A stretch of 64,000 nt of DNA from Porphyra umbilicalis (lineage: Eukaryota > Rhodophyta > Bangiophyceae > Bangiales > Bangiaceae). The stretch lies in assembly GCA_002049455.2 (NCBI GenBank), contig KV918998.1, forward strand, positions 60,268 to 124,267, read 5' to 3'. Under the pieces are notes generated by a model. The model worked only from the letters and a program-made list of their open reading frames with translations, had not been told where the DNA came from and searched no databases. Made by a program: the position numbers and the translations under genes. Every line of letters starts with the position of its first letter. The stretch's first letter is position 1. Shown one piece after another: positions 11,306 through 22,483 of the stretch.

Positions 11306-12084
11306 CTATGCGCGACGGGCCTTGTCCGCGAAGGCGTTCTTCATGTTGATGGCCGCCTGGCGTACGTCCCCGTCGGTCGGCCCATTCACACTCGCACCGT
11401 CGCCACCACGCCCACCGCCACCCCCCCCTCCACGACTGCTGGCCGCAGCATCCTTTGCGGCTTTCTCCGACAATAGATTTAACTCAAAATAGTTGCGCAC
11501 TGCCGCTGAGCTCGTCTTCGTCTTGTCCTTCTTGGATGGGGAGGCGGCCGCAATCTCCGTTGCCGTCTTCTCCCCGGGCACGACCATGCTGCTGAGGGGC
11601 ATCGAGTCCTCGGAGCTGTCCGACTCTCCGCCGTCCGGTCCCAACCCCTCCTCATCGTCCGCGCCCCCGTCATCTTAGGTGCCCGCGTCGCCGTCGCATC
11701 CGCTGCCCTCGGCTGAGCGCGCCGCACCGGCCCCGCCCGCCGCAATCGCCGTGCCGACCACGCTCTCTGCTACCGCCGCTCTTGCGGCGCCACCCACTGC
11801 GGTCTGAGCCGTGGCCACGGTGCGTGGCGACCCAAAAAAGACAGGATCGCGTGCCGAGTCTTGAGCGGAAACCGGGCAGCGCTTAAAAGCCGAGCGGCAC
11901 AGCCCGAATAGCACACACCCTCTAAAATTGAGCAATATATTGTCTTTTTTGTCTGCGCTCAGATCCGTGCGCTTCAGGTCCTCGCACGCATCGTTGTAGC
12001 GCGCGCGCATGTTCTTGGTTTTTTGTCTAAACTCTTGATCGACCTGCTGCGCGCTACCTCCTGTTCGGCGGCAGGTGTGGCGTC
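11306..12084 (-). pseudogene. Unassigned ORF with in-frame TAA; charged, Gly-rich C-terminus
   Basis: On the minus strand one frame is open from about 12084. It passes the first ATG at 12010, runs 111 codons, meets a single TAA at 11675-11677, and continues in the same frame for 122 codons to 11306. Both sides look coding: before the stop, QVDQEFRQKTKNMRARYND and DLKRTDLSADKKDN (charged helices), then an Ala-rich linker; after it, acidic DDGGADDEEG, ESDSSEDS and KKDKTKTSSAAVRNYFEL. The N-terminal half recalls the Myb/SANT-like accessory proteins of Harbinger elements only in general character. No family is assigned. A pseudogene with one nonsense mutation is the simplest reading. Confidence 0.35.
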
Positions 12085-13837
12085 AATGAAGGCATAGCAA
12101 CAGGAAACCGTAAATCAGCCTCAGTTCCGTCAGCTGCCCGCTGCTTGTGCCTGCCCACGGCGGTAGAATTTCTCCATCCATTGGCTAGGCACATTTACCT
12201 CCCAAACCTGTGGAAAAAGAGCGTACCCACCAAGTTTCTGGTTGTCAGAGCGCGCAGTCAGGGTTCCTCTACACTACGCCGAACGACCGAACGCTCGAAC
12301 GCCGCGACGTTCAGACGGTCACACCACATTGTTGGCACCCAGATAGCCCGAACGAGGCCCTTTACTGCGTCAGTAGTTGCAGGATAGTTTTCTGACGGTG
12401 AGGCATCCTGACCACAGAAGCTCAGTTTTCTGTCAGAGTCCGATGCTGCTTCATCTGTGCTCTTTGGTCGCACCGTTAACTATGGGGGATACCTTTCTTC
12501 GCAGTGCAATCAAATAAATACCGCCAAGGCACGCTGCGCCCTTCGCATTGCATTCGAGAACCCTGTTCTCCTGTTCTTGGGCAGTAGTCACCTTTCTCGG
12601 CATCCCCTGTGGGTCTGGTGGCAACTCTGGAGCGCACTCGTGCTTCCAGCATGCAGGTCATGACGGCTCCGCTGTGAACGCCTATTTGGACAGAGGTGAA
12701 GTGTGGCGTGGTCGCAACCGACCGCTGCATGAACGGAAGCGCAGAGTTCAGTGCTGTCCTGCGGCAGCGGTGGGTGATGTGGAGACCCGCGCCTCGACAG
12801 TGTCTGAGCCACCCAGAAAGTCACTCGAGGCGGTCACGTTTACCGTGAGCTCGCGTATGGCACGCCATCATGAGCATGCATCCTGTCGAAAGGCGTCACT
12901 GGACAGGCATGAGCGCACCGCAGTGGTCTGTTGACCGACGTCGTAGATCCGAAAGAGCTGATGCCGCTCCTGGTACTGGATGTGTGGCAGTTCTCGGTCC
13001 TCAGCCACCACATGTACGTCGCATTCGACGCGAAACACTCATTGCAAACAGAGTCAAGACACGCACGCGGCACTACACTGCGCGCTGGTCAGGACAGACC
13101 CCTCTCTGGAAAGAGCCTTTGAGGAATCCCGCCCCGGATGCTCAAATGACACGCGGCTGCGGCATTGCGGTCCTTAAGAGAGCATGGAGAGGAACCGGGG
13201 GAGACACGAGGGCGGCGCGATCGTCACGGCTCCGCGACTGCTCATCCAAACATTGTTCCGATGGGGACCGATGGGCTCTTGGATGGGACCTGATGGGGCC
13301 GCAATGCCCATCGGAACAATCTTTCGATGGGATTGCGATAGGCTTTCCGGTGGGCGTTTACAGCCCATGGCGTAGGCCCTTTTTTCGGCCTTGAGGGCAC
13401 TGACTCGAGGCGCCCCCCGGTGGGACAGCGCATCATCCTAGGCAGGCGCGGACGTTTCAGGCTCTCGAAATAGGTCGGACTGAAGAGCCTCTCTTCCATT
13501 GGACGTAGACCTTGTGCCTTTTGGCCAATGTCGTGCGCCCGTGAGAGACACGAAGAAGCTGAGGAAGAAAAACACGGACGGACGAGCAGAATACTTTTGT
13601 GTCCTCTGCTGCTCGGTTCCTAATGGTAGATCTGCACGACACGGCATGGCTTTTCATGCTCGATTTTTTCTCTATCGAGCGCAGCCAGACAATCGTGCAA
13701 ATGAGCTGCACGAGCGGCGTCAAAGACCACCACACAAAACCCCGACAACAAAGCAACGCAGCCCTAGGCTGTCCCAACCGGGTGTGCTTACGCCGCAGCA
13801 ATCGTGTAATTGCGTCGCCGCAGCATCAGCACACCGC
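12085..13837. other. Intergenic; small hairpin with GATGGG repeats
   Basis: No supported gene. At 13252-13265 and 13307-13320 a 14-bp inverted repeat (ATTGTTCCGATGGG) flanks a 41-bp loop. GATGGG recurs at least five times between 13260 and 13335. Confidence 0.45.
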
Positions 13838-16311
13838 CTACGCCTCCTCCCCCTCATATTCGATCACAGAGCCACCCTCACTCTTGTCCCCCTCATCACC
13901 GGCGCTGGAGCTGGTGTCCGATTCACACGACTCGCTGAAAGACGTGCGCCCTCGCACGCTTCTCTCATCCCCGTCAGTTCCGTAACCATCGTTGGCCCGC
14001 TCGTTGCGTCCACGTGCGTCATTCCCGCCGACGCCGCTCATCCCATCGTCACTCATCCTCCTGTTGCAACCCCTAACCACGCTGGTCGCGCCCTCCTTAG
14101 CAATTCCCATCAGAGCGGCTCCCGCGCGATGGTCGGTGTCGCTGTCCACAACAATCACGACAAGTGCGGGCCGTGCGACCAAGATCTCGTCATCGACGCC
14201 GACGCCGTAATCCTCGGCGCAGTTCGGCATCGCACCCGCTGCCTGGTTGGCCGCTGACGGTCCGTCGGTGCCGCCGGCAGCGGCGCTTGTCGCTCCACGA
14301 CGGGTTGCCGGTGTAACGCACATAGAATACCCGGCTGCAGCAGGGATTGACGGTGCCGCCGTGGTCTTTGGGAGGCCCATGCGGCAGGCCGACATCTTGG
14401 CGGTTGAGTTCGGCGTCTGTCGCGCCACCCGAACCGCCACCGCGCCGGCAAAAGCGGCAAAGACCCAAGCGCCACTTGGGTTGCGAACAACAATTTCTTG
14501 GTCAACTGCGTCAGTGGTACGATACCCGACGTGCACCTTGTTGTCCTTGTGGTTCTCGTTGAAGAGCTTGGTTGACTTGGAGATCTCACCCAACCAATGC
14601 TGGTACAATTCGGTGCCGTTGCCGCCGCGGCGTCGCGAGCAGTTCCCGAGGGCAATCTCAAACTCGTTGCGAGCAAAGCTGGCGATGAAGAAATGATGCC
14701 CGACGACCATGTCGACGTGACAGCGGATGCCGGCTCCGTTGTCCTTGAAAACGCGGGACGCGCCGCCCACCTTCAAGAACAAGTGCTTGGCGGCCGCCAC
14801 CACCACCTTCTTGCCCTTGTAGGAGGTGAGGAAGCAGTCATTCGCCGACCACTTCTTGGCCTTGGAGAGGGCAATCGGGTTGTGGGAGAACCCGAGCACG
14901 GTGAAAAACGGCTTGACGAAAAAGTCCCGCATCTGAGCAATGGTGTGGGGGAAGGTCGTCATGATGACAGCCATCGGCGGCTTCTAGGTGGGCTCAGCGT
15001 CCGCCGCCAACGATGAGAAGTAGATCCGGTTCATGTGGTAGCTGTCGGCAGCTTCAGGCGTCACCACTAACGCTTTGATGGTCTCCTCGTGGATGACCGT
15101 CCTCACCACTTCCGGGTCCATAAGAACTTCGCGGGAGATGGTCGCCGCAGCGATGCAGCGCTTCATGACGGTGCGGATGGGGCGCTGCAACTGAGCCGCC
15201 TGCAGGTCATTCGCCGAAGCGAGCGCCATCGCCGACGCCTTGACGTCCTCCACCTGAAGCATGGGCTTGACGTCCTTGTTGCGACGCTTGTCATTGGCGT
15301 TGCCGCTACTGCCGGGTGCACGGGCTCCGCTCTTCACCGCGACGCGCGAAGAAGCTAACGCCATGACTGTGCACTCGTTGCACTGCCCTTGGCCGTCCAC
15401 ATGTGCCTCGATGCGGTTGGAAGCGGCACGTAGGTGCTCCAGCTGCGCCGTTCTCTTCTCCAGCGCGGCCCACAGCTCTTTGATGCCGTCGCACACGGCT
15501 GTGCAGACCGCCCCACTCTCAAGCGCCCACGCTGCAACGGCTTCGGGCGTCTGGGCCGGTGATGAGGTTCCCGGTATTAACTCCGTCGCGCTGCAGGCAC
15601 CGCCCGCCACATTGTCACTTGCCCATTGAATCTTGTGCTGCGGCGCAGCCGACGTAGGGGATGCCGCCATTGCCGGCGTGGGCTTCTTGCCTTCGCCGCC
15701 GGCAGCGCGCCGACGGAAAGCGGGTGGTGGCGGAAAAGGGGCGGCGAGGGACTCCGTCGACGGCAGCGGGACCGACGCGATGACCGCTGCCGCAGCAGCA
15801 GCAGCCGCCGTCTCCGCTTCCACATTGGCATCCGACGGCGCCTGAGGGAGCGGCACGAAGCCAGGCGGCACCGCGTCCTTGACGGCGGCACACCACGCGG
15901 CGGCGCCGCCGACGCGGCGGCAATAACCGTCTCGGCCGGATTGCCGGCAGACGTGAAACCATCCGAGCCTTGGCATGACATGGAGATCGGCGAGGGTGGC
16001 GGCAGCGTCATGGGCTTGGGGTGCGGCGGCGATGATAACAGCACGGTCGACACTTTCAAGGGTCGGTTGTCGAAAGGCGCAGACCGGTTGGGGCACACCG
16101 CCACCTTGCGCACCTCGGTGACGCCGCAGTCTTCCGGCTGGCGCAGCCCATCCACCAAATTCCACCTGGTCTGAGACCTTTCGTGGATCTCCCCTGCCGG
16201 TGGTGGTTCCGGGAGACTAGTAGTGCGCGGGTGGCCACGGTTTTCGACGCAGTCGGCGTCAACCTCGCCCAAAGCACCGGCCGCGCCGCCCGGCGCCGTG
16301 GCGTTCTCCGT
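13838..16311 (-). pseudogene. Unassigned large minus-strand ORF, main part (broken)
   Basis: Coding-like sequence runs on the minus strand from the Harbinger-type insertion at 16311 down to 13838. The first part (TENATAPGG..., frame a) changes frame near 15890-15905 to frame b (VPPGFVPLPQAPSDANVE...), reaches an in-frame TAG at 14984-14986, and continues in frame for 381 codons (ATG at 14974). Visible features are a Pro/Ala-rich N-terminal part, a helical central region (GIKELWAALEKRTAQLEHL; CIAAATISREVLMDPEVVR), a folded-looking segment (QMRDFFVKPFFTVLGFSHN; DMVVGHHFFIASFARNEFE; GTELYQHWLGEISKST), and a long acidic, Ser-rich tail (SCESDTSSSAGDEGDKSE). Its upstream end lies beyond the insertion at 20988-21355. 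I do not recognise the family. The size and acidic tail recall transposon-borne ORFs. Confidence 0.4.
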
Positions 16312-17759
16312 TAAGAGCATTCCCACCAATGTCGGGCCAACGGTCTGAAACGGTGAAATGAAACCGCTACGTGTGGCCCTGCGAGTGGTCAGTTGCCAAC
16401 GGGCCAACGCGTTGCCAACGGGCAATGTAATGGGTGAAACAGAGTGGGCTACCTTTCGAAGATCTGAGCGCCGTTGGCCTCGACGTTGTTGGCCGCAGTC
16501 TGTGGTTGCCAACGAAGGACACGTAGCAGCGTCGTCGTAAGTATCGAAATGAAGCGGCATCCGTCGAATACGTGCCGAACATGTCACGGAAAGCGTGTGA
16601 ACGGAGCACGAACCGCCCAAATCAAGTCAATCTAGCGAGACACGTGGAGGCCTTTCGGTACCAATCTGGATCGAATCCGCTCGAGTGCGTGACGTGTGTT
16701 GCGGTCGGACCCCCTCATGTGGTGGAAGGCCTTGGAGGCTGAGTCATGCCGGTCGAACGGGCACCTTCAGCCATCGTGGCCTGCCGATGTGCTCGAAGGA
16801 GTGGCCCAAGAGCTGTCTACGTGCCCCCCTCTACTGTGTGCATCCCACCGTTTGCTGACTGGGGCGGTTTCAAAGAAGCGGGCACACCCGCTCTCAGGGC
16901 TGTGCTGCCCGAAAAAGTCCAAGCATCGGCCAAGGAGGGTCAATAGACGGCAGCGACCCACAGACAGGGACTTTTGAGTGCGTCTTTGTGCAGTTGTGTG
17001 GTTGCCCCCTACTGTTGTGGACTCTACAGGCAGTTGAAATCGTGAAAGCGTTGACAGCTCTGGAAGCAGGCTGACTGCAGAACCGTGCACTGGCTCGCCA
17101 ATGCATGAACGTTGACGCCGGTTTTCACAGTCCCACCTCTAGCCCCACCGTGGCCGCACCTCCAACAACCGCACTACCCCACACCCAGCCCCCTACCCCC
17201 GGCCAACCGCGAAGTCGAACCCTGCCCCCACGTCCACCCGCGCACCCCCACCAATCTGCAGCAGCAAGAGGCGCTCGCCAGCCAACGACGCGCGCACCCT
17301 CCCCCCTAGCCTGCCTGCGCCGCCCGCCGACCCGGCGCGCGCGACACTCGCCCCAGGTTTTTGTCCCTCTCAGCCACAACGCACGAAAAACACAGCGGCC
17401 AGCGCTCGGCCCACAGTTCGCGACAGGGAGTGGCGGATCCCTGCGCACGGTGGACCACACTGGGCCGTGGCCCCATCCAGCGGGCGCGACCACACAGGCA
17501 CGCGGGCGTGGTTGCTCTTGGTGACAAAAGCCCTTCAGCGCACGGCGGCCGCAAGCATGCGCCCCTCGGTCACCGCCGGCCTTGTCACCTCTGTGCCACA
17601 ACTCCCACTGTACCACATTTGCTGTGTGGGGTATTGCTGTTGCATGCAAATTTGCAGACCTTGATAGTATAACGCCCAGAGCAGAACATTGTTTGAGTGG
17701 TCCTCTGCCGGTTTCCGGACATGTCATTGGCCAAGACTGCTGTTTCTGGCGTAATTTTT

Positions 17760-20400
17760 AGTGTTCATATCGGCGAAAATTCCAAAGTGAGAAACTCCAC
17801 CGCACGAGCGCGAGCTGTGTGGTGGAATTTTGGAAAATACAATAATTGCGGGGGGGCTGCCGACGTACGTTGACTCCGCAGATGCTGTAGCGGCAGCCAC
17901 CCCACAGAATCGGGGACTGCAGGGGGCAACAGTAGAGTGGGCGGAAGCGGCCGTAGACGGCGGCGCTGGCGGAGGATTTGGTGGCACAGGGCGGTGGGGG
18001 TAGTGGGGAAGGCGGGTGATGGCGGCGAAGGACGCAGCGCCGGAGCCCTTTGCGGCGGAGGGGATGGCGAGGGATGGCGGCGGAAGAGTCGGGACGGCGG
18101 AGGACGGTGACGGAAGCTGTGGGCCGGACTAAGACAGCAGACGGCGGTGGGGGCCGTGGCGGGCGCCGCGGCCGACGACGGCTGAGGTGGAGAGGGCCGC
18201 TGCGGCGAGGGCGGAGGCCTGCCCTGGCGGCCGTGGAGTTGGCGGCAGACGTGGTGGTGGAGGACGGCGGCGGGGGCGGCGGCGGCTGGTTGGGCGACAG
18301 CGGCCGCAGCGGCGGCGGCGGCGGCGGCGGCTTGTGGGGCAACGGCCGATGGCGGTGGGCTGGCGGGGTGCGCAGAGGCGGTGGCTGGTGGCGGCGGGGA
18401 TGCAGGGTGCGGCGGCAGCGGGGGGGGGGCCAGACACGGCGGTGTTGGCGGGAGCGCCGAGGGCGGCGACGGGAGATGGTAACGGCTGAGGCGGCGAGGA
18501 TGATGGCCGGCGACGGCCACGGGGGCCGCAGGAGCGGGGGCGGCGGTCAACGATGGAGGCGGAGACGACGAAGGTGGCGGTACGCAGTGGCGGCGGGGGC
18601 GGCGACGGCAAGGTCGGCAATTAGCGTCGGCTTGGGGGGGAGCGACGGCAGGGGCGCCCGTCTGTGGCGGCGCGGGGCGCGCACGGCGCCGGCGTGGACG
18701 GAGGCGGGGTCGGGGGCGGCTTTCGGCTGCGGCGGCAACAGCAGAAGCAGCTGTTGGCGGTGTCGGCGGGGGCAGCGACGACGGGTTTGGCAGTCGGCGG
18801 TGGCGGACGTGGCGGGGACGTTGGAGGCGGCTGTCAGCGGGGGCAGGCGGGGCGTTGACGGCTGGAGCGGCGGTTGGGCGGCGGCAGCCGACGGCAGTTC
18901 GGACGGCGGCGCCTAAGGAAGTGTGGCGGCTGTGGTGGAGGCGGCGGCGGTGCCCGCCGTCGGCGGCGATGGCAGCTGTGGTGGAAGCGGCGACGACGGG
19001 GACGGGTGCGGGGAAGGGGTTGGCGGTCGACGGGGCCGGCGGTCGGCGGGGGTGGTGGCGGCGGCAGTCGTCGGCGGCCGGGGGGGGCGCGAAAGCGGGG
19101 TCGGCGGTCGGAGGCGGCGGCAGGGGAGGCGAGCGGCAACGGTTGGGCCGGTGGCGTCGATTCTCGGCAGCGCCGGGGGCGCCGGCGGGCGCGGCGACGA
19201 CGGGGGCGGCCGTCGCCAACGGCGTGGTGTGGAGCAATGGCGCGGTCGGCGATCGACCGAAGCGGCGGTCTGCGGGGACGGCGGGGGCGACGGTCGGCGG
19301 CGGCAGGGGAGGCAGCGACTGTGGGGCCGGCGGTGGGAGCGGCAGCGGCGAGACCAGCATAACACGCCGGCGCCGGTCACGGCGGCGCCGGTGGTCGCCA
19401 GCGGCAGCGGCGAGGACGGCGACGGTGAGAGCGGCGGCGGCCTCAAGCGGTATGGGCAGGGGAAGCAGGGGCGGCCGGTGACGGCAACGGTGAGGGGTTG
19501 AGCCGTGGCGGCGGCCGCGAACACCGGCGGTGGCGGTCGACGGTCGCGGGGGCGGCGGGGGAGGCGCGAATGGTAGCTGGTGGTGGCGGCGGTGAGGGCG
19601 GCGGGGGTGGCGGCTGCGAGCGGCGGCGGCGGGGGAGGCGGCGAAGGCGGGGGCTGCGGTCCGAGGTGGCGACGGGGGGGGCGATTGGCGACGGTTAAGG
19701 ACGGGGGAGGCGGCGGTCGGCGGCGGCGGCAAAGGCGGTGACGGCGGGGGGGACGGTCGCCGAGGGCGGGGACGCGGGCGGGGTGTCAGCGGCTAACGGC
19801 GCCGGCGGCCGACAGCGGCGGCGGCGGGGACGGCGGCGGCGGAAATGGCGGCGGCAGCAGGCGGCATGGGCAGGCGAGGCTGGGGCGCCCGACGACGGCG
19901 ACGCCGGCAGAGTCAGCGGGAGCGACGGCGGCGGACACCGGCGGTGGCGGCCGACGGCGGCGGGGGCGGCGGGGGAGCGGCGGCCGGCGCGTGGTGGCGG
20001 CGGCGGTGAGGGCGGCGGTGGTGCCGGTTGCGGACGGCGGCGGTTGACGCGAAGGCAGTGGCCGACGTCGGTGGCGAAGAGGGGGGCGTTGGTCCCGAGG
20101 GCGGCGAGGCCGGCGACTACCGACACCCGCGAAGGCGGCGGCATCCGGGGGGGGCCGCGGCCGACGGCGGTGGGGGCGGCCAGGACGGCAGGTTGCGGAG
20201 GGCAGGGTGGGGGCGACGGCCGTGGGCGCGCGGGGGTGGCGTGCGCGGTGCCAGCGGTGGTGAGGGCGGCCATGGGCGCTGCCGTACGCCACCGCCACTG
20301 CCGTTCGGTGCAGCGGGGGTGGTGCGGGCGCGCACCGTCGCTGGCGGGCACGCGTGGCGGCCTGAGCGGCTTCGTAGCCGGAGGAGGGCCTGACGCGGGG
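17760..20400. repeat. Low-complexity GGC/GGT-rich tract (about 2.6 kb)
   Basis: The plus strand is almost entirely degenerate triplet-like GGC, GGT, GGG and GAC runs, so all six frames are open for long distances: a Pro/Ala/Arg-rich minus-strand frame spans 17765-19732, and Gly/Arg-rich plus-strand frames span 18050-20490. None shows domain-like sequence, and codon periodicity is the same in every frame, so these are composition artefacts. The strong G-skew on one strand may form G-quadruplexes or R-loops. Confidence 0.7.
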
Positions 20401-20733
20401 CCGCTGGGAGCAGCCCTGCCTCGTGTGCCCCCTCATTCGCTCAGATCCACTTGCTTTTCCAGTGTCGGTGGGATCGCGCCGCGTGTCTGACAAGCCCGAA
20501 AGCACGTTCGGCAACGCGCCACCGCACGAGAGATACGTGACACACTTCAACGATCCGGGCTCTGGGGTCGAGATGGCATGCGGCCGTCCAGTTCCGAGAG
20601 AAACAATATTCCATCCGTGGGTGGCTTTCGAAACAAAAATATGATAAATAGGGCAATCTGAGGACAATATGAACTGCCACTTAGCACTCATTTAACCCCG
20701 TGAAACCGCGATGGACCAATCAGAGCACAGAAC

Positions 20734-20804
20734 CCGTTGGCCCCAGGGCCAACGAGTTGCCAACGGAGGCTCCGTTGGCAACTCGTTGGCCCTGGGGCCA
20801 ACGG
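20734..20804. repeat. Perfect 71-bp palindrome
   Basis: 35-bp arms are exactly complementary around a single G at 20769. The arms are built from CCGTTGGC, GGCCAACG and GTTGCCAACGGAG. It lies about 180 bp inside the right end of the Harbinger-type element and contains the same CCAACG core found at its left end (16335-16515). Confidence 0.8.
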
Positions 20805-20987
20805 CTCCGAACCCGAATCGGACGCAAGTACATTCGCGTTTCAACACGCTTGACCTCCGTTGGCAACGCCGCGTGCACGTTCGACATTGTTACCCGCCCC
20901 GAGAACTGGCCAACGGCGAATTGGAGACACGTTTCTGCAACGTGTGCCCAATATGGCGTTGGCCCGACATTGGTGGGAATGCTCTAA

Positions 20988-21355
20988 GGGCGCCAGCAGC
21001 GCCGGTTGGGCGTGGCAGAGGACTTGCCGGCCACGTTGCCCGCTTGAGAACTGGGAAGGTTCGGGTGCAGCTGCGGTGAGTGCCCGACGCTGGCGTCGGG
21101 GGTAGCTGCCGGGATAGTGGCCGCGGCGGCGTGCTTGTTGACACCCTGTGAAGTGCCCGACTGCGGCCCCAGCTCTGTAGTGTAATCCTTGCCGCCCTGC
21201 GGCGTGGCCATCTGCCCTGCGTGCTCCACGGCCTGCCCGTTCCCACCCTGCCGGGTCTCCACCTCCGCCGGCAGGGTGTCGCAAGGCCATGAATCGAGTT
21301 GATTTCGAGCGACTGCTACGCCTGCATCGGCGGAGCAAAGCATGCAGGCCGCCAC
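20988..21355 (-). pseudogene. N-terminal piece of the interrupted minus-strand ORF
   Basis: A minus-strand frame with ATG at 21355 encodes about 122 residues (MAACMLCSADAGVAVARNQL...; Gln/Gly/Pro/Ser-rich, low complexity but not GC-biased like the neighbours). It runs into the right end of the Harbinger-type element, where the element's TAG ends it. On the far side of the element coding resumes at 16311. Removing the element plus one TAA joins the DNA but leaves a frame difference and a TAA, so the ORF carries at least one further small mutation. Function unknown. Confidence 0.4.
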
Positions 21356-21984
21356 CTGGGTACGTTGCCCTCTCCTTGCTGCAGTGTCATTGGGTCTTCT
21401 CCACTCTATTGCATGGCCTTAAGCGTGCGGCCTCGCTGCGGATGTTGGCACAACGTCGTCGGAGGAGCTCGTGCGGAAGCAGAAGCGGCGGGTGTTCAAC
21501 GTGGCGAGGGTGTCGGTGGGCCAACTGGCGGCGCGACCAGAGCGGCACCTCCATGCCCGCGTGCTCCAGAAGCGCAGCTGCAACCCCCCCCGCTGTGAAC
21601 AGACAGCCGGCGTCGGCGACAGCGGAATTAACCGAGCGGCATCTGACGTCAGCAACCTGTCGTGCCGGTATGCCGCTCGGCGATGGTAGTGGTCGGGATT
21701 GACGCGGTGGCTCCGTAGACGGCGTCTGCTGTCATTACCGATCACGCTAAAGGGGGACGGCACTGGCCAGAACCGTTAGGGTCGTCGCCAACACCGCGGC
21801 AGAGCCCCCCCCCTCCCCCCCTTCGCCAATGCTTGTTCATCGTCCCCCATCGACAGAAGTTCTCTCGCGCCGCATCGACCTCCTCTTACGAGACGCAAAC
21901 AACCTGACCGTCGTGATGGGAAGCGCCCTCCCCCCAGACCGTAGATGGAGCATTGCAGTGGACATCATTGGCCAACGGTGGCGC
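21356..21984. other. No supported gene
   Basis: Short overlapping ORFs only; nothing recognised. Confidence 0.4.
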
Positions 21985-22483
21985 TCTCGTGGGCTTGGAG
22001 GCGCATGGTCTCGTCCGGGTTTCCACGCGCACGCCGACAGTGGCGCGCTTTGACTGTGGTACCCGCGTGCAGTAGCACCTGCGTGCAGCCGAAAACTACC
22101 TCGGCGCGCCTTGGTACGACGTTATGCTGTACCACCCGGGCTTTGACCAGTCCTAGAAGTGCATTGGGGAGCTCCGCGCCATCGTGAGGAGGCCGAAGGG
22201 GGACGCTGTCGTCCTCGTACCGTTGGAGGCCGTCGCGCCGGAGCCGCTTTGCCCCTTCGTGGCACGGTGGTGCTTGCGCCTCAAATGACGCATCGTGAAC
22301 AGTGCCTCTGACGTCACTCTACGTCTCGTACCCGTCGAGCACGTGCGGCGGCTGGCGTTTGTGGTTCCTGACTTCTCGGACCTCGTCGGTCGCTGCGGCG
22401 TGGACGCGGACGTACCCTCCAGGAGCAGTCCACTTCAGGAGCGCCGTGACATGCGTTTTCTACTCAACGCGTATTTTCCGTGA
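21985..22483 (+). pseudogene. Decayed coding remnant, unassigned (transposon-associated type)
   Basis: One plus-strand frame stays coding-like over about 165 codons although it has three internal stops (TAG near 22063, TAG near 22156, TGA near 22286). It reads EAHGLVRVSTRTPTVARFD, then RAAENYLGAPWYDVMLYHP, ELRAIVRRPKGDAVVLVP, SDVTLRLVPVEHVRRLAFV and VPDFSDLV, ending NAYFP at 22483. The pattern (R.....Y.G.PWYD....  G.LRAI ... VVPDF) is reminiscent of uncharacterised ORFs that accompany transposases in algal and fungal genomes, but I cannot name the family. It lies directly before a GC-repeat stretch and the Tc1-like DDE remnant. Confidence 0.4.

Larger units (their letters stand above)
16315..20984. 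mobile_element. PIF/Harbinger-type non-autonomous element, 4.67 kb, TAA target duplication
   Basis: The two ends are exact 28-bp inverted repeats starting GAGCATTCCCACCAATGTCG (16315-16342 and 20957-20984). They are flanked by the direct 3-bp repeat TAA (16312-16314 and 20985-20987). A TWA duplication and a GAGCAT start are typical of PIF/Harbinger (Tourist) elements. Subterminal regions on both sides are rich in TTGCCAACGG / CCGTTGGCAA motifs, likely transposase binding sites, and a perfect 71-bp palindrome lies at 20734-20804. The interior has no transposase; it is dominated by a 2.7 kb GGC/GGT-rich tract. It sits inside a minus-strand ORF, which supports real insertion rather than chance repeats. 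Confidence 0.75.

Noticed and set aside
7980..14986. Alternative genetic code with TAA or TAG as sense codons
   Set aside because: Intact genes here end at TAA, TAG and TGA in the expected places, and the stop-containing ORFs also carry frameshifts.
17765..19732. 655-codon minus-strand ORF rich in Pro, Ala and Arg
   Set aside because: All frames are open across this GGC-rich tract, and the text has no domain-like pattern, so the length is a composition effect.
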